From positions 363 through 64,362 of the forward strand of contig NZ_PKUB01000056.1 in NCBI RefSeq assembly GCF_002868845.1: a stretch of 64,000 nucleotides of DNA. The letters are read 5' to 3'. Shown piece by piece: positions 47,590 through 56,017 of the stretch. Origin of the DNA: Desulfuromonas sp. GTDB lineage: Bacteria > Desulfobacterota > Desulfuromonadia > Desulfuromonadales > BM501. The first letter of the stretch is position 1, and every line of letters starts with the position of its first letter. The translations under genes and the position numbers were made by a program. The notes beneath the pieces were generated by a model that was given only the letters and a program-made list of their open reading frames with translations, was not told the origin of the DNA and searched no databases.

Positions 47590-47681
47590 AAAAAGTGAGA
47601 CGCGCTGCATCTCCCCACAGAGTCAGCGCGTCTCAGGTCTTGAACGAAAAGGAGAGGTAGCTTTTTACTACCGTTCGTTCA
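47590..47681 (-). ncRNA. Candidate small RNA (about 92 nt) with its own promoter and terminator
   Basis: On the minus strand, a start near 47681 would give an RNA with two domains. The first stem pairs TTGAACGAA with TTCGTTCAA (47640-47648 with 47674-47682) and encloses a smaller GGTAG/CTACC hairpin and a pyrimidine-rich CTCTCCTTTT. The second is a perfect 12-bp hairpin (TGAGACGCGCTG, 47596-47607 with 47624-47635) followed by CTTTTTG, a textbook terminator. A near-consensus promoter lies directly upstream. I recognise no Rfam family (not 6S, SRP, tmRNA or RNase P). No protein is encoded here on either strand. Confidence 0.7.
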
Positions 47682-47686
47682 AGGAA

Positions 47687-47715
47687 AGTATACTTCCCTG
47701 GCGGGCCTCAGTCAA
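47687..47715 (-). promoter_or_regulatory. Sigma-70 promoter of the candidate sRNA
   Basis: Minus strand TTGACT (47710-47715), 17 bases, TATACT (47687-47692). Transcription would begin 6-7 bases further on, at the base of the first stem. Confidence 0.75.
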
Positions 47716-48016
47716 GCAATTCTTTACCAAAAGGCTTAACTTAAGCCCGGGGCAGGGGGGCATTAAGTTGACTGGTGTTTCCTGGAGGTCGTGAAGGGTT
47801 TCCGCACCAGTGGGGGCACAGGTACAAGGACTCCAGATTTTTGCCGAATGAAGAAGAAAAAAATCCTATTAATGCCCTGGAGAATTGCTGGCGGGGTATC
47901 GGGGAAATGTTTGGCACGGCTCGTTTCGGTGGTAGATGACCACTTAGGGGAAGAAAAAAGCCCCTGATTGAGTCTCTGGCCCGAGGAACGGTTTTAAGGG
48001 TTTCCCGGCGATGGCC
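47716..48016. other. Non-coding stretch upstream of tpx
   Basis: About 300 bases with no supported feature. A 39-codon frame from 47848 (MKKKKILLMPWRIAGG) lacks a ribosome site. Confidence 0.5.
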
Positions 48017-48044
48017 TTGACAGGGGGTAATACGCGGCTAGAAT
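48017..48044 (+). promoter_or_regulatory. Sigma-70 promoter of tpx
   Basis: TTGACA (48017-48022), 16 bases, TAGAAT (48039-48044), 43 bases before the start codon. Confidence 0.75.
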
Positions 48045-48087
48045 TAGAACCGTTTCGATTGCTTATTTATAGGGAGGACAAGAATTC

Positions 48088-48606
48088 ATGGTACAGGAAA
48101 GAACCGACGTGATTACCTTCAAAGGCAACCCCATGACCCTGCTCGGCCCCGACGTCGCGGTCGGTTCCCCGGCTCCCGATTTTCGGGTCGTGGACAACGC
48201 ACTGCAGCCCGTGACCCTGACCGACTCGACGGGGAAGGTGCGGATCATCACCGTCGTCCCCTCCCTCGACACCCCGGTGTGCGACACCATGACCCGCAGG
48301 TTCAACGAGGACGCGGCCAAGCTGCCCGAAGACGTGGTCGTCTACACCGTCAGCCTCGACCTGCCCTTCGCCCAGAAGCGCTGGTGCGGAAACGCCGGCA
48401 TCGAAAAGGTCGTGACCCTCTCCGACTACCAGGACCGCTCCTTCGGGCTGAACTGGGGGATGCTCATCAAGGAGCTGAAGCTCCTGGCGCGCGCCGTCTT
48501 CGTCGTCGACCGCTCCGGCAAGGTCGCCTACCGGGATGTCGTGTCCGAGGTCACGGCCGAGCCTGACTACAATGCTGCCCTGGAGGCGGCCCGCAAGCTT
48601 CTCTGA
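48088..48606 (+). CDS. tpx: Thiol peroxidase (Tpx-type peroxiredoxin)
   Basis: A 172-aa atypical two-cysteine peroxiredoxin reducing lipid and other hydroperoxides at the expense of thioredoxin. Peroxidatic Cys65 is in SLDTPVCDTMTRRF and resolving Cys100 in KRWCG, the Tpx arrangement. The conserved N-terminal FKGNPMTLLG and GSPAPDF are present. RBS GGGAGGA. Monocistronic, with promoter and terminator; a role in oxygen tolerance of an anaerobe fits the neighbouring bat operon and oxidase. Confidence 0.97.
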   Translation: MVQERTDVITFKGNPMTLLGPDVAVGSPAPDFRVVDNALQPVTLTDSTGKVRIITVVPSLDTPVCDTMTRRFNEDAAKLPEDVVVYTVSLDLPFAQKRWCGNAGIEKVVTLSDYQDRSFGLNWGMLIKELKLLARAVFVVDRSGKVAYRDVVSEVTAEPDYNAALEAARKLL

Positions 48607-48630
48607 AATGTTCTCCCATCCTGGAAACAG

Positions 48631-48668
48631 AAAGGCCCCGGTCGTTTGACCGGGGCCTTCGCTTTTCT
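48631..48668. terminator. Terminator between tpx and the outer-membrane protein gene
   Basis: AAGGCCCCGGTC-gttt-GACCGGGGCCTT with a short interrupted T tract on the plus side. Confidence 0.75.
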
Positions 48669-48733
48669 GGTGCCAGTGAAGCTCTTTGCGGCTGAGGTGA
48701 TTCAGGCCACGGATCAGGAGTGCCGACGATTAC

Positions 48734-51625
48734 TCAAAACCGGGCCCACAGAGAGAGATACCCCTGGTCCTCTCCCCCCTCGTCATGACCCCGGGCGAGA
48801 ACCAGGCGCAGGGTGATCGGTAACACGTACCCCAAATCCAGATCGAGCCTGGCCTCCATCCCGGAGGAGGTGCGGATGTCCTCGCTGCGGAGCCCGCCGC
48901 TGTCGAAGGCGTTCGCTCCCTCGGCGAAGACCGCCCCGTGAATGCGGCGGAAGAAGAAGGGGCCGTTGCCGGGGCCGCGCTCCAGGTTGACGACCGGAAA
49001 GCGGTACTCGAGGCTGGCGAGGACCGCCCGCTGGCCGCGGAACTCGTTGATCCCGTAGCCGCGCAGGGGAAGGGACTCGCCGTCGAGCCCCTGGAGGATG
49101 TCTCCGGGCGGATCTCCTCCGACCCGGAAGGCCCGCTGGTCGAGGGTCTCGCCGTCGGCCAGCCCCCCGAAGAGGCGCCCGGCCAGGACGTGGTGGCGCC
49201 ACCAGGGCATGTCGAGGAATTCGCGCCAGTCGAGGGTGTACTTGGTGAGCCGGAAGTCGCTGCCCAGCCCGGGGCTGTTGTGCTGCACCGCCAATGACAC
49301 CCTGCGGCCGTCCTCGGCGCTGATCGAACGGGGCGGGCGGACGGTGTTGTCGAAGAGGTAGCTGAGTCGCACCCCGGAGAGCTGGCCCTTGTCGGGCCGG
49401 GGCGCTCCCGGCGGCGGTGCGGTCAGGCCGTGAAACTCCTCGAAGCGGTATCCCGGGATCAGGTAGTGGCGGGACCAGGTCCCGGGGAAGGGGATCCGGA
49501 TGTCGAGCCCCGCGCTCTGGCGCCGCTCCCAGAAGTCGAGTTCCGGGCCGCCGGGAGTGCCGAAGGCGTAGTCGGCCAGGGCCTCGGCACGGTCCGAGGC
49601 GAAGAACTGCAGGGTCGGGTAGAGGCCGTCGTAGGCGTAGAGAAGGCTGTAGGAGGTTCGCCCGCTGTCGGGGCCGTAGAGGAGGGTGGCCGCCCAGCTG
49701 TGGCGCTCCAGGGCGTCCAGACCCGAGGTTATGGCGCCGTACTGGGTCCCTTCCTCGTCGACGCCGAACCAGGGGAACCAGTAGCGCGGCAGCAGGGAGG
49801 GGAAGGGGGAATAGGGGCGCTCGGGCATTTCCGTCTGGAGAGCATTTTCGGCGGTCCGATTGGCGGCGGGGGGGGCGGGGGCCGGGTTGCCCTCGGGAGG
49901 CTCGACCGTCGTCCAATTCGCCTCGTCGAGGGGGAGGGAGGCCAGGTCGAATCCGCCGCCGCCGTAGCTGGCGAGGACCAGGGTGGCGCCGTCCGGGGAG
50001 GCCGCCGGAGAGAAGGCGCCGCCGAGCAGGTTGGTGACCCGGAAGAGGGTTTTCTCCTCCGGTCGCCAGGCGTAGATATTGAAGATGCCGCTGCGGTCGG
50101 AAGTGAAGAAGACGGTCCTGCCGTCGGGGGCCCAGGCCGGGCCGGCGGCGATGGCGCCGCCGGGCAGCTGATGCAGAAGGCGGCCCTTGCCGTCGAGGAC
50201 CTGGATAGCGAAGCGCCCGGCCCGGTCCTTGGTCCCCACGGTGATCCGCGACCCGTCCGGCGACCAGCGGGGGCCGGCGTAGTCGAAGGGGGAGTCTGTA
50301 CCGGTCAGGTGGCGGATGCCCTCTCCGCCGGGGCCGGCGACGGCCAGGCGGGTGCGTCCCCCGGAACCGGTGACGAAGAGGAGGCTGTCGGTGGCTTTCG
50401 ATACGTCGGGCGACTGGGCCCTCGCTCCCCGGGTCAGGCGGGTCTCCCGCTTCCGGTCGAGGTCGTAGCGGAACAGGTCGTAGAACAGGTTGTCGCTCCC
50501 GTCCCGCTCAAGCTTGGCGTAGACCAGGGCCCGGCCGTCGGCGCTCCAGGAGAGACCGGCCCCGGCGGGGACGGCGAGGCGGCGGACCAGGCGCTCTTTG
50601 CCGGTGCCGTCGGAGCGCATCAGCCAGAGCGCCGCCGAGTTGTCGGCCGTGGCCGAAGACCAGGCCAGGGTGTCGCCGGCCGGTGAGAAGACCGGGGAGG
50701 CATTTCGGTACCCCTCCCGCGTCAGGGGAGCGAGGGGAGTCAGACCTTCGGCCTCCAGGTCCCGGCGCCGCTCCCCGTAGTGCTCGGCGAGGGAGCTCTG
50801 CCACCGGCGCCACTCTTCCTTGTAGGTCGAGCCGAATGCCCGGCGCGCCGAGGAATCGACCATGAAGGGCAGGGGGCGGCCGGCGTAGATGTTATTGACC
50901 TTTTTCGCCAGGCCGGGGCCGTGAGCGGCTTCGAGGTATTCGAAGAATTTCGCGCCGAAGAGGTATGGGGCCTGCCCCGCCGGCCAGCCGTCCGGAACCG
51001 TCGCGGCCTGGGCGATGCTCGGGAAACGGCCCTCGAGGATCGCCATGCGCAGCACCATGTCGGTGAAAGAGGCCCGGCCCCGGCCGCCTTCCGTGGCCGC
51101 CGTCTCCTGGTAGGTGCCGAGACCCTCGATCACCCAGTTGGGCTGGTAGGCGTTGGGAAAGTAGAGGCGGCCGAAAATCTTCCGCAGCACCTTTGGGAGG
51201 CGGCGCACCGTGTCGAGGTGCAGGATGTGGGTATATTCGTGGGTGATGACGATGCGCAGCCAGTCTTCCCGGTCGGTCAGGGAATAGGGCTCGTCGAGGG
51301 GGGGGGCCAGGTAGATGATCATCCGGTTGACCGGAAAGGGGGTGGCCATTCCGTTGCTGGCGTCGGAGACGTCGGCGAAGACCAGGTGGGTTTTGGCCGC
51401 AGGCTCCCAGCCGAGTTCGCCGATGAGGCGCTCGTGGACCTCTTCGGCAATTGCCGCTCCGCGCTGTGCGACCTCTCGCGCCTCGGGATGGAAGTGGACA
51501 AGGAAATGGCCGGTCTCCCGGGTGCGCCAATCGAGACCCGGGTCGAGCCGGGCGAAGGCGGCGGGAGGGGGCAGCATCAGGGCGGCCAGGGCGATCAGGG
51601 CGAGGCAGAGGAAGGGCTTATTCAC
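48734..51625 (-). CDS. Outer-membrane protein: gluzincin-like protease domain, TolB-type propeller, Omp85-like barrel
   Basis: A 963-aa secreted protein. Signal peptide 1-25; residues about 30-250 form a peptidase-MA-like domain with the zinc motif HEYTH (129-133) and a downstream WVIEGLGTYQE glutamate (about 166), so an active gluzincin is plausible. Residues about 290-590 contain WD40-like/PD40 repeats (SPAGDTLAWSS, SADGRALVYAK, SPDGSRITVGT, APDGRTVFFTS). Residues about 610-963 resemble the Omp85/BamA barrel, ending in the aromatic SLWARF. The GTG start has AGGAGGA 5 bases upstream. The substrate is unknown. Divergent from the AAA+ gene. Confidence 0.8.
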   Translation of the reverse strand: MNKPFLCLALIALAALMLPPPAAFARLDPGLDWRTRETGHFLVHFHPEAREVAQRGAAIAEEVHERLIGELGWEPAAKTHLVFADVSDASNGMATPFPVNRMIIYLAPPLDEPYSLTDREDWLRIVITHEYTHILHLDTVRRLPKVLRKIFGRLYFPNAYQPNWVIEGLGTYQETAATEGGRGRASFTDMVLRMAILEGRFPSIAQAATVPDGWPAGQAPYLFGAKFFEYLEAAHGPGLAKKVNNIYAGRPLPFMVDSSARRAFGSTYKEEWRRWQSSLAEHYGERRRDLEAEGLTPLAPLTREGYRNASPVFSPAGDTLAWSSATADNSAALWLMRSDGTGKERLVRRLAVPAGAGLSWSADGRALVYAKLERDGSDNLFYDLFRYDLDRKRETRLTRGARAQSPDVSKATDSLLFVTGSGGRTRLAVAGPGGEGIRHLTGTDSPFDYAGPRWSPDGSRITVGTKDRAGRFAIQVLDGKGRLLHQLPGGAIAAGPAWAPDGRTVFFTSDRSGIFNIYAWRPEEKTLFRVTNLLGGAFSPAASPDGATLVLASYGGGGFDLASLPLDEANWTTVEPPEGNPAPAPPAANRTAENALQTEMPERPYSPFPSLLPRYWFPWFGVDEEGTQYGAITSGLDALERHSWAATLLYGPDSGRTSYSLLYAYDGLYPTLQFFASDRAEALADYAFGTPGGPELDFWERRQSAGLDIRIPFPGTWSRHYLIPGYRFEEFHGLTAPPPGAPRPDKGQLSGVRLSYLFDNTVRPPRSISAEDGRRVSLAVQHNSPGLGSDFRLTKYTLDWREFLDMPWWRHHVLAGRLFGGLADGETLDQRAFRVGGDPPGDILQGLDGESLPLRGYGINEFRGQRAVLASLEYRFPVVNLERGPGNGPFFFRRIHGAVFAEGANAFDSGGLRSEDIRTSSGMEARLDLDLGYVLPITLRLVLARGHDEGGEDQGYLSLWARF

Positions 51626-51804
51626 GGGTCCTCCTGGAATGGAAGAGGAAAATGCATTGCAGGGTGGAATGTTCGTTAGTGTGCGTCAATTCGCTGTTCG
51701 GAGGCAACCGTTTTTCAACGCTCCGGCCTGCGAGGGATGGACTTTCGTTGACTTTCCGGGGTATTCTAGGACCTTAATCTGTCCTGCGGAAGGATGATCG
51801 GGCC

Positions 51805-52866
51805 ATGAACGTTGAACAGATGAAGGACGTGCTTCGCGAAATACTGGTCAAGACCGACCTGACTCCCTGCGTTGTCGGGCACCGGGGAGTGGGCAAGACC
51901 GCCGGCATCATCCAGGCCTGCAGGGAACTGGGGCGCAGGCACGTTTCTCTGCGTCTCGGGCAGATGGAGGTCGGCGACCTGGTGGGAATCCCCTACCGGG
52001 ATGGGGAGACCATGCTCTGGTCCCGCCCCTCCTGGTGGCCCGGCGAGGACGACCCGGAGACGGTCGTCCACTGCGACGAACTCAACCGCGCCCAGCAGGA
52101 GGACACCCTGCAGGCCATTTTCCAGTTCGTGGAGCCGCCGGCCGACGGGATGCGCCGCGCCCTTCACACCCACACCCTGCACCCCCGGCACAAGGTGGTC
52201 GTCTCCATCAACCCGCCCGATGGAACCTACCAGGTGGCGACCCTCGACCGGGCGCTCCTCGATCGGATGGTGATGCTCTACGTGGAGACCGACTACCGGT
52301 GCTGGGCCCGCTACGCACGCAGTCACGACTTCGATCCCGAGGTTCAGCGCTTTCTCGCCGGCAACCAGGGGCTGCTGGCCCGCCAGGGGAGCGCCCTCGA
52401 CATGCAGGTGGAACCGACAGAGCGGGCCTGGGAGATGATCAGCACCCTGCGCCGCTCCTGCCGCCTTCCCAAGGACCTGGAGATGGAGGTCTACGCCGGG
52501 ATCGTCGGCCAGGAAGCCGCGGTGGCCTTCCTGCGCTGGTGCAGCGAGCAGAGAGAGCGGCCGGTGACCGCCCTGGAGGTTCTCGACCGCTGGGACGAGG
52601 TGGCGCCGCGCGTCAAGGAGCAGCGCCACGACCTGCAGGCGACGACCATGAGCGAACTCGTCACGGTCCTGGAGGTCGAATCGGCCCTTGACGAGGCCCG
52701 GGAGGCGGGGCTGATCGGCTACATCGGGGCGCTGCCCCGGGACATGCGCTTCGGTCTCGTCAAGGCGCTGGTCAAGATCCCGCAGGTCGCCGAGGTGCTG
52801 GTTCAGGACAAGTACGACGCTGTCGTCTTCGAGGCCATTTCCGAAATCAGCCGAGAGGCCTCCTGA
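51805..52866 (+). CDS. MoxR-type AAA+ ATPase paired with a VWA-like protein
   Basis: A 353-aa AAA+ protein. Walker A GHRGVGKT (25-32), a Walker B/acidic segment VVHCDELNRAQQEDTLQA (about 88-105) and sensor-1 VVSINPPDG. It belongs with the MoxR/CbbQ-like chaperone ATPases that remodel or insert metals into partners together with a VWA-domain protein. The following gene, 10 bases on, is such a partner. The client is unknown. Confidence 0.82.
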   Translation: MNVEQMKDVLREILVKTDLTPCVVGHRGVGKTAGIIQACRELGRRHVSLRLGQMEVGDLVGIPYRDGETMLWSRPSWWPGEDDPETVVHCDELNRAQQEDTLQAIFQFVEPPADGMRRALHTHTLHPRHKVVVSINPPDGTYQVATLDRALLDRMVMLYVETDYRCWARYARSHDFDPEVQRFLAGNQGLLARQGSALDMQVEPTERAWEMISTLRRSCRLPKDLEMEVYAGIVGQEAAVAFLRWCSEQRERPVTALEVLDRWDEVAPRVKEQRHDLQATTMSELVTVLEVESALDEAREAGLIGYIGALPRDMRFGLVKALVKIPQVAEVLVQDKYDAVVFEAISEISREAS

Positions 52867-52876
52867 AGCCTGGTCG

Positions 52877-54067
52877 ATGAGAAACCTCCAGAACGCCATC
52901 GTGCGCCTGCTCAAGGCCCGCCCCTTCTACGGGCATTTTCTCCTCGGCTTCCGGCGGCTCGAGCGGAGCGGTCCGGCACCTCTCGGCGTGACCCTGCAGG
53001 GCGGCACCCCGACCCTGCGGGTCTGTCCCGAACGGTTCGCCGCACACTCCGGCATCGAGCAGTCGGCCCTCCTTGAACACATCATCAAGCATATTCTCCA
53101 TCTCCATCCGGTCCGGCGCGAGGGGCGTCACCCCCTCGTCTGGGACCTGGCCTGCGACCTGGCCGTCAATCCCTCCATCGAGGGCCTGCCCGCGGCCGCA
53201 GCGCTCCCTGAACCGCTGGCTCTGGAGGCCGGACTGGCCGCCGAGGATTACTACGGACAGCTCTGCCGGAGCTTCGACATCGGCAACCTGGACGGCCCCG
53301 GGATCGGCGACGCCGGGCAGGATGACGGCCGGCAGGCGGGTCGGGGGCGGGAGGAGTCCGAGGCGGCGCTGAAGAAGGAGGCCCGGCACCGGGAGCGTTT
53401 CGACGACCACCGGGAGTGGGAACAGGCCGACAGCACCCCGGTGCGCCTGGCCGAGGAAGTCGTGCGGCAGATGGTCCGCGAGGCTTGGCAGCGAAGCGAC
53501 GGCGAGGTGCCTGGCGATGTGCGGCCCCTGGTGGAGGGACTGCTGGCCCCGTCCCCGGTCCCCTGGATGCAGGTGCTGCGCCAGTTCGTCGCCACCGCTG
53601 GCCGGGTCGGGCGGCAGGGCACATGGATGCGGCAGCACCGCCGCTTCGCCCATGACACTCCGGGTATCCGCAAGCGCCGCCGGCTGAACCTGCTGGTCGG
53701 GATCGACGTCAGTGACTCCACCGACGTGCGCGAGCTGCGCGAGGCCTTTGCCCGCGACCTCCTCCGCATCGCCCGCGGGCGGGACAGCCAGATCACGGTC
53801 CTCTACGCCGGCAGCCGGATCCAGCGGGTGGAAAGCTTCAAGGGCCGTTCGGCCGTGTCCGAAGTCTACGAGGGTGGCGGTTTTACAGACCTGCGCCCTG
53901 TCTTCGATCATGCCAGGGGAATGAATCCCCCGCCGGCCGCCGTCATCTATCTTACCGACGGCTACGGCGAGGCGCCGGAGAGGATGGAGTTCCCCACCCT
54001 CTGGGTTCTGACCGGGGACGGCCGCATGCCTGCCGACTGGGGGGTGGAACTGCGGCTCGATGTTTAG
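52877..54067 (+). CDS. DUF2201-type VWA-like/putative metallopeptidase-like protein
   Basis: A 396-aa protein. The N-terminal part (1-110) resembles the putative metallopeptidase domain of DUF2201 proteins, but the expected HExxH reads HIIKH (EHIIKHILHLHP, about 69-80), lacking the catalytic glutamate. The C-terminal part (about 270-396) is a VWA-like domain with the MIDAS-type GIDVSDSTDVRELREAF and a later TDLRPVFD. The middle is charged and variable. Partner of the AAA+ gene immediately upstream; the pair resembles RavA-ViaA and CbbQ-CbbO arrangements. Confidence 0.75.
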   Translation: MRNLQNAIVRLLKARPFYGHFLLGFRRLERSGPAPLGVTLQGGTPTLRVCPERFAAHSGIEQSALLEHIIKHILHLHPVRREGRHPLVWDLACDLAVNPSIEGLPAAAALPEPLALEAGLAAEDYYGQLCRSFDIGNLDGPGIGDAGQDDGRQAGRGREESEAALKKEARHRERFDDHREWEQADSTPVRLAEEVVRQMVREAWQRSDGEVPGDVRPLVEGLLAPSPVPWMQVLRQFVATAGRVGRQGTWMRQHRRFAHDTPGIRKRRRLNLLVGIDVSDSTDVRELREAFARDLLRIARGRDSQITVLYAGSRIQRVESFKGRSAVSEVYEGGGFTDLRPVFDHARGMNPPPAAVIYLTDGYGEAPERMEFPTLWVLTGDGRMPADWGVELRLDV

Positions 54068-54227
54068 TCTTTTTTTGGTATGCACTTCGTTCAACTCGAA
54101 TGCGGATTGGCTTCAGAACCTTGCCGTCTGGCAACGCAACAAGGGCGATTGAAATCAAAACCGGCCTCTCGCCCGTTCACTGTCGCTATCTCAAGCCGCA
54201 AAGCAATAGCCAAAAGATCGTTTTTCT

Positions 54228-54255
54228 CGTCACGCGTTACGCGTCACTCGTCACG
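54228..54255 (+). repeat. Heptanucleotide tandem repeat (4 units)
   Basis: CGTCACG, CGTTACG, CGTCACT, CGTCACG in direct tandem, ending 10 bases before the next start codon. Related in unit to the array at 10782. Confidence 0.7.
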
Positions 54256-54265
54256 AGGTGAAATT

Positions 54266-54670
54266 ATGGACCAAACCAAGCCGATGACCGAGGAGTCGGT
54301 CAAAGAGATTCTGGAAAACGCCGGCGCCCGGGTCATGTCCCGGGGCGGTCGCACCGAGAGCTACGGCTCCCCTCGGGAGTTCTCCTTCGAGGTCAAGGGG
54401 GCTTTCGCCAACGGTCTTACCCTGCACGTGCTCGCCCGCCAGTACACCTACCGCGACCCCTGGGAGGCCGAGGGGCGGGTCAACGACGTGGTCGATGTCG
54501 CCCTGCTGCGGGAGGGAAGCTACGCCGTCCTGCCCAAGGGGAACCCCTGGTTCCAGGGGGTGGACGAGGAGACCGGGGTGGACGAGGAGGGGCTGAGGGA
54601 GATCGTCGCCATCGTGCGGGAGATCAACCCGAAGATCTTCGAACTTCAGAAGCTGACCGGCGATCTGTAG
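54266..54670 (+). CDS. Hypothetical protein, 134 aa
   Basis: A soluble, acidic 134-aa protein starting at an ATG preceded by GAGGTG. Predicted mixed alpha/beta; the segment MSRGGRTESYGSPREFSFEVKGAFANGLTLHVLARQYTYRDPWEAEGRVNDVVDVALL (about 23-80) looks like a continuous beta-rich domain. No signal peptide, membrane segment or known catalytic motif; I do not recognise a family. It lies between the two AAA+/VWA systems and could belong to either. Confidence 0.6.
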   Translation: MDQTKPMTEESVKEILENAGARVMSRGGRTESYGSPREFSFEVKGAFANGLTLHVLARQYTYRDPWEAEGRVNDVVDVALLREGSYAVLPKGNPWFQGVDEETGVDEEGLREIVAIVREINPKIFELQKLTGDL

Positions 54671-55048
54671 CCGAGACTGGTTCCCTGGCAAAGGTGCCTG
54701 TCCCGATTCCCTCCTTCGCACGTCGGTTCCCTCTGTTCTGTCGCGGCGTTGGCCCGGAGTCGGATCAACCTGATCGCTTCCGAGAATTTCAAGCTCATCC
54801 CCTTTTTTCCCGTCGTCATTACGCCTGCCCCGTCCCCTTCCGGTGCGCCGCCTCGTCGGGCAGGCCCTGGCTCGGCGCGACCCTTCTCCGGCATGCCGTG
54901 ACCCTTTGCCGCAGGCTATTCGGCGACCGAGAGAAGCCGGGCGACCTTGACAGGAATGAAGAGAGTGATTATTTTCCTGCTGGCTTTAATTTCGGTCATA
55001 GTCGCGCAAGACCTTTCCCTGAATCCATAGCGCAAAGGGTCATTTTTC
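54671..55048. other. Non-coding gap with a possible glyA fragment
   Basis: About 380 bases before moxR. The plus-strand frame at 54746-54793 reads AALARSRINLIASENFK; LIASENF is the invariant N-terminal motif of serine hydroxymethyltransferase, and the surrounding sequence then becomes unrelated. Either a tiny gene fragment or coincidence. No promoter is obvious. Confidence 0.4.
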
Positions 55049-56017
55049 ATGTCGAATCAGGAAGCTCTTCTTCAGCTCAGGAGTTATATCAACCGTCTCA
55101 TCATCGGCCAGGAGAAGCTGGTCGAGCGTCTGCTCATCGCACTGCTCGCCGACGGCCACCTGCTTGTCGAGGGGGCGCCAGGGCTGGCCAAGACGAGGGC
55201 CATCCGGGTGCTGGGCGAGGGGGTCGAGGCTGATTTCCACCGTGTCCAGTTCACTCCCGACCTGCTCCCCGCCGATCTCACAGGCACCGAGATCTTTCGC
55301 CAGCAGACCGGCGAGTTCGAGTTCCGCCAGGGGCCGCTGTTTCACAATCTGGTCCTCGCCGACGAGATCAACCGTGCGCCGGCCAAGGTGCAGTCGGCTC
55401 TGCTCGAGGCGATGGCCGAGCGGCAGATCACCATCGGTCGGGTGACCTATCCCCTGCCGCCGCTCTTCCTGGTCATGGCGACCCAGAATCCCATCGAGCA
55501 GGACGGCACCTATCCCCTGCCGGAAGCCCAGCTCGACCGCTTCCTGCTCCACCTGCGCATCGATTACCCCGGCGCCGGGGACGAGCGGAACATCCTGCGC
55601 CTGGCCCGGAGCGAGGCCTTCGGCCAGGCAGAGGGCACGGTCCCTGCGCCGCCGAAAATAAGCCAGTCGACACTCTTCGCCGCGCGGGAAGAGGTCCTCT
55701 CCCTATATATGGCCGAGAACCTCGAAGAGTACCTGGTGCAGTTGATCCTGGCGACCCGCAACCCCGGCGCCTACGGCGAGGATCTCGCCCATTGCGTCCG
55801 TTACGGCGCCAGTCCCAGGGCGACCATCGCCCTGGACCGCTGCGCCCGCGCCCACGCCTGGCTCGCCGGCCGCGATTACGTCGCCCCCGAGGACATCCAG
55901 GCGATGGCCCCGGACGTGCTGCGCCACCGCGTGCTGCTGAGCTACGAGGCGGAGGTGGAGGGGATGACGGTCGATCGCTTCACCTCGGAACTGATGGCGC
56001 GGGTGGCGGTTCCATGA
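55049..56017 (+). CDS. moxR: MoxR family AAA+ ATPase of the Bat operon
   Basis: A 322-aa AAA+ protein: Walker A EGAPGLAKTR (about 37-46), Walker B VLADEINRAPAKVQSALLEAMAE (about 105-127), sensor-1 VMATQNPIEQDGTYPLPEAQLDRF (about 140-163), C-terminal lid with R-finger region. MoxR proteins act with VWA partners as chaperones. It heads a run of six tightly overlapping genes (moxR, DUF58, DUF4381, two VWA genes, batD). Confidence 0.95.
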   Translation: MSNQEALLQLRSYINRLIIGQEKLVERLLIALLADGHLLVEGAPGLAKTRAIRVLGEGVEADFHRVQFTPDLLPADLTGTEIFRQQTGEFEFRQGPLFHNLVLADEINRAPAKVQSALLEAMAERQITIGRVTYPLPPLFLVMATQNPIEQDGTYPLPEAQLDRFLLHLRIDYPGAGDERNILRLARSEAFGQAEGTVPAPPKISQSTLFAAREEVLSLYMAENLEEYLVQLILATRNPGAYGEDLAHCVRYGASPRATIALDRCARAHAWLAGRDYVAPEDIQAMAPDVLRHRVLLSYEAEVEGMTVDRFTSELMARVAVP

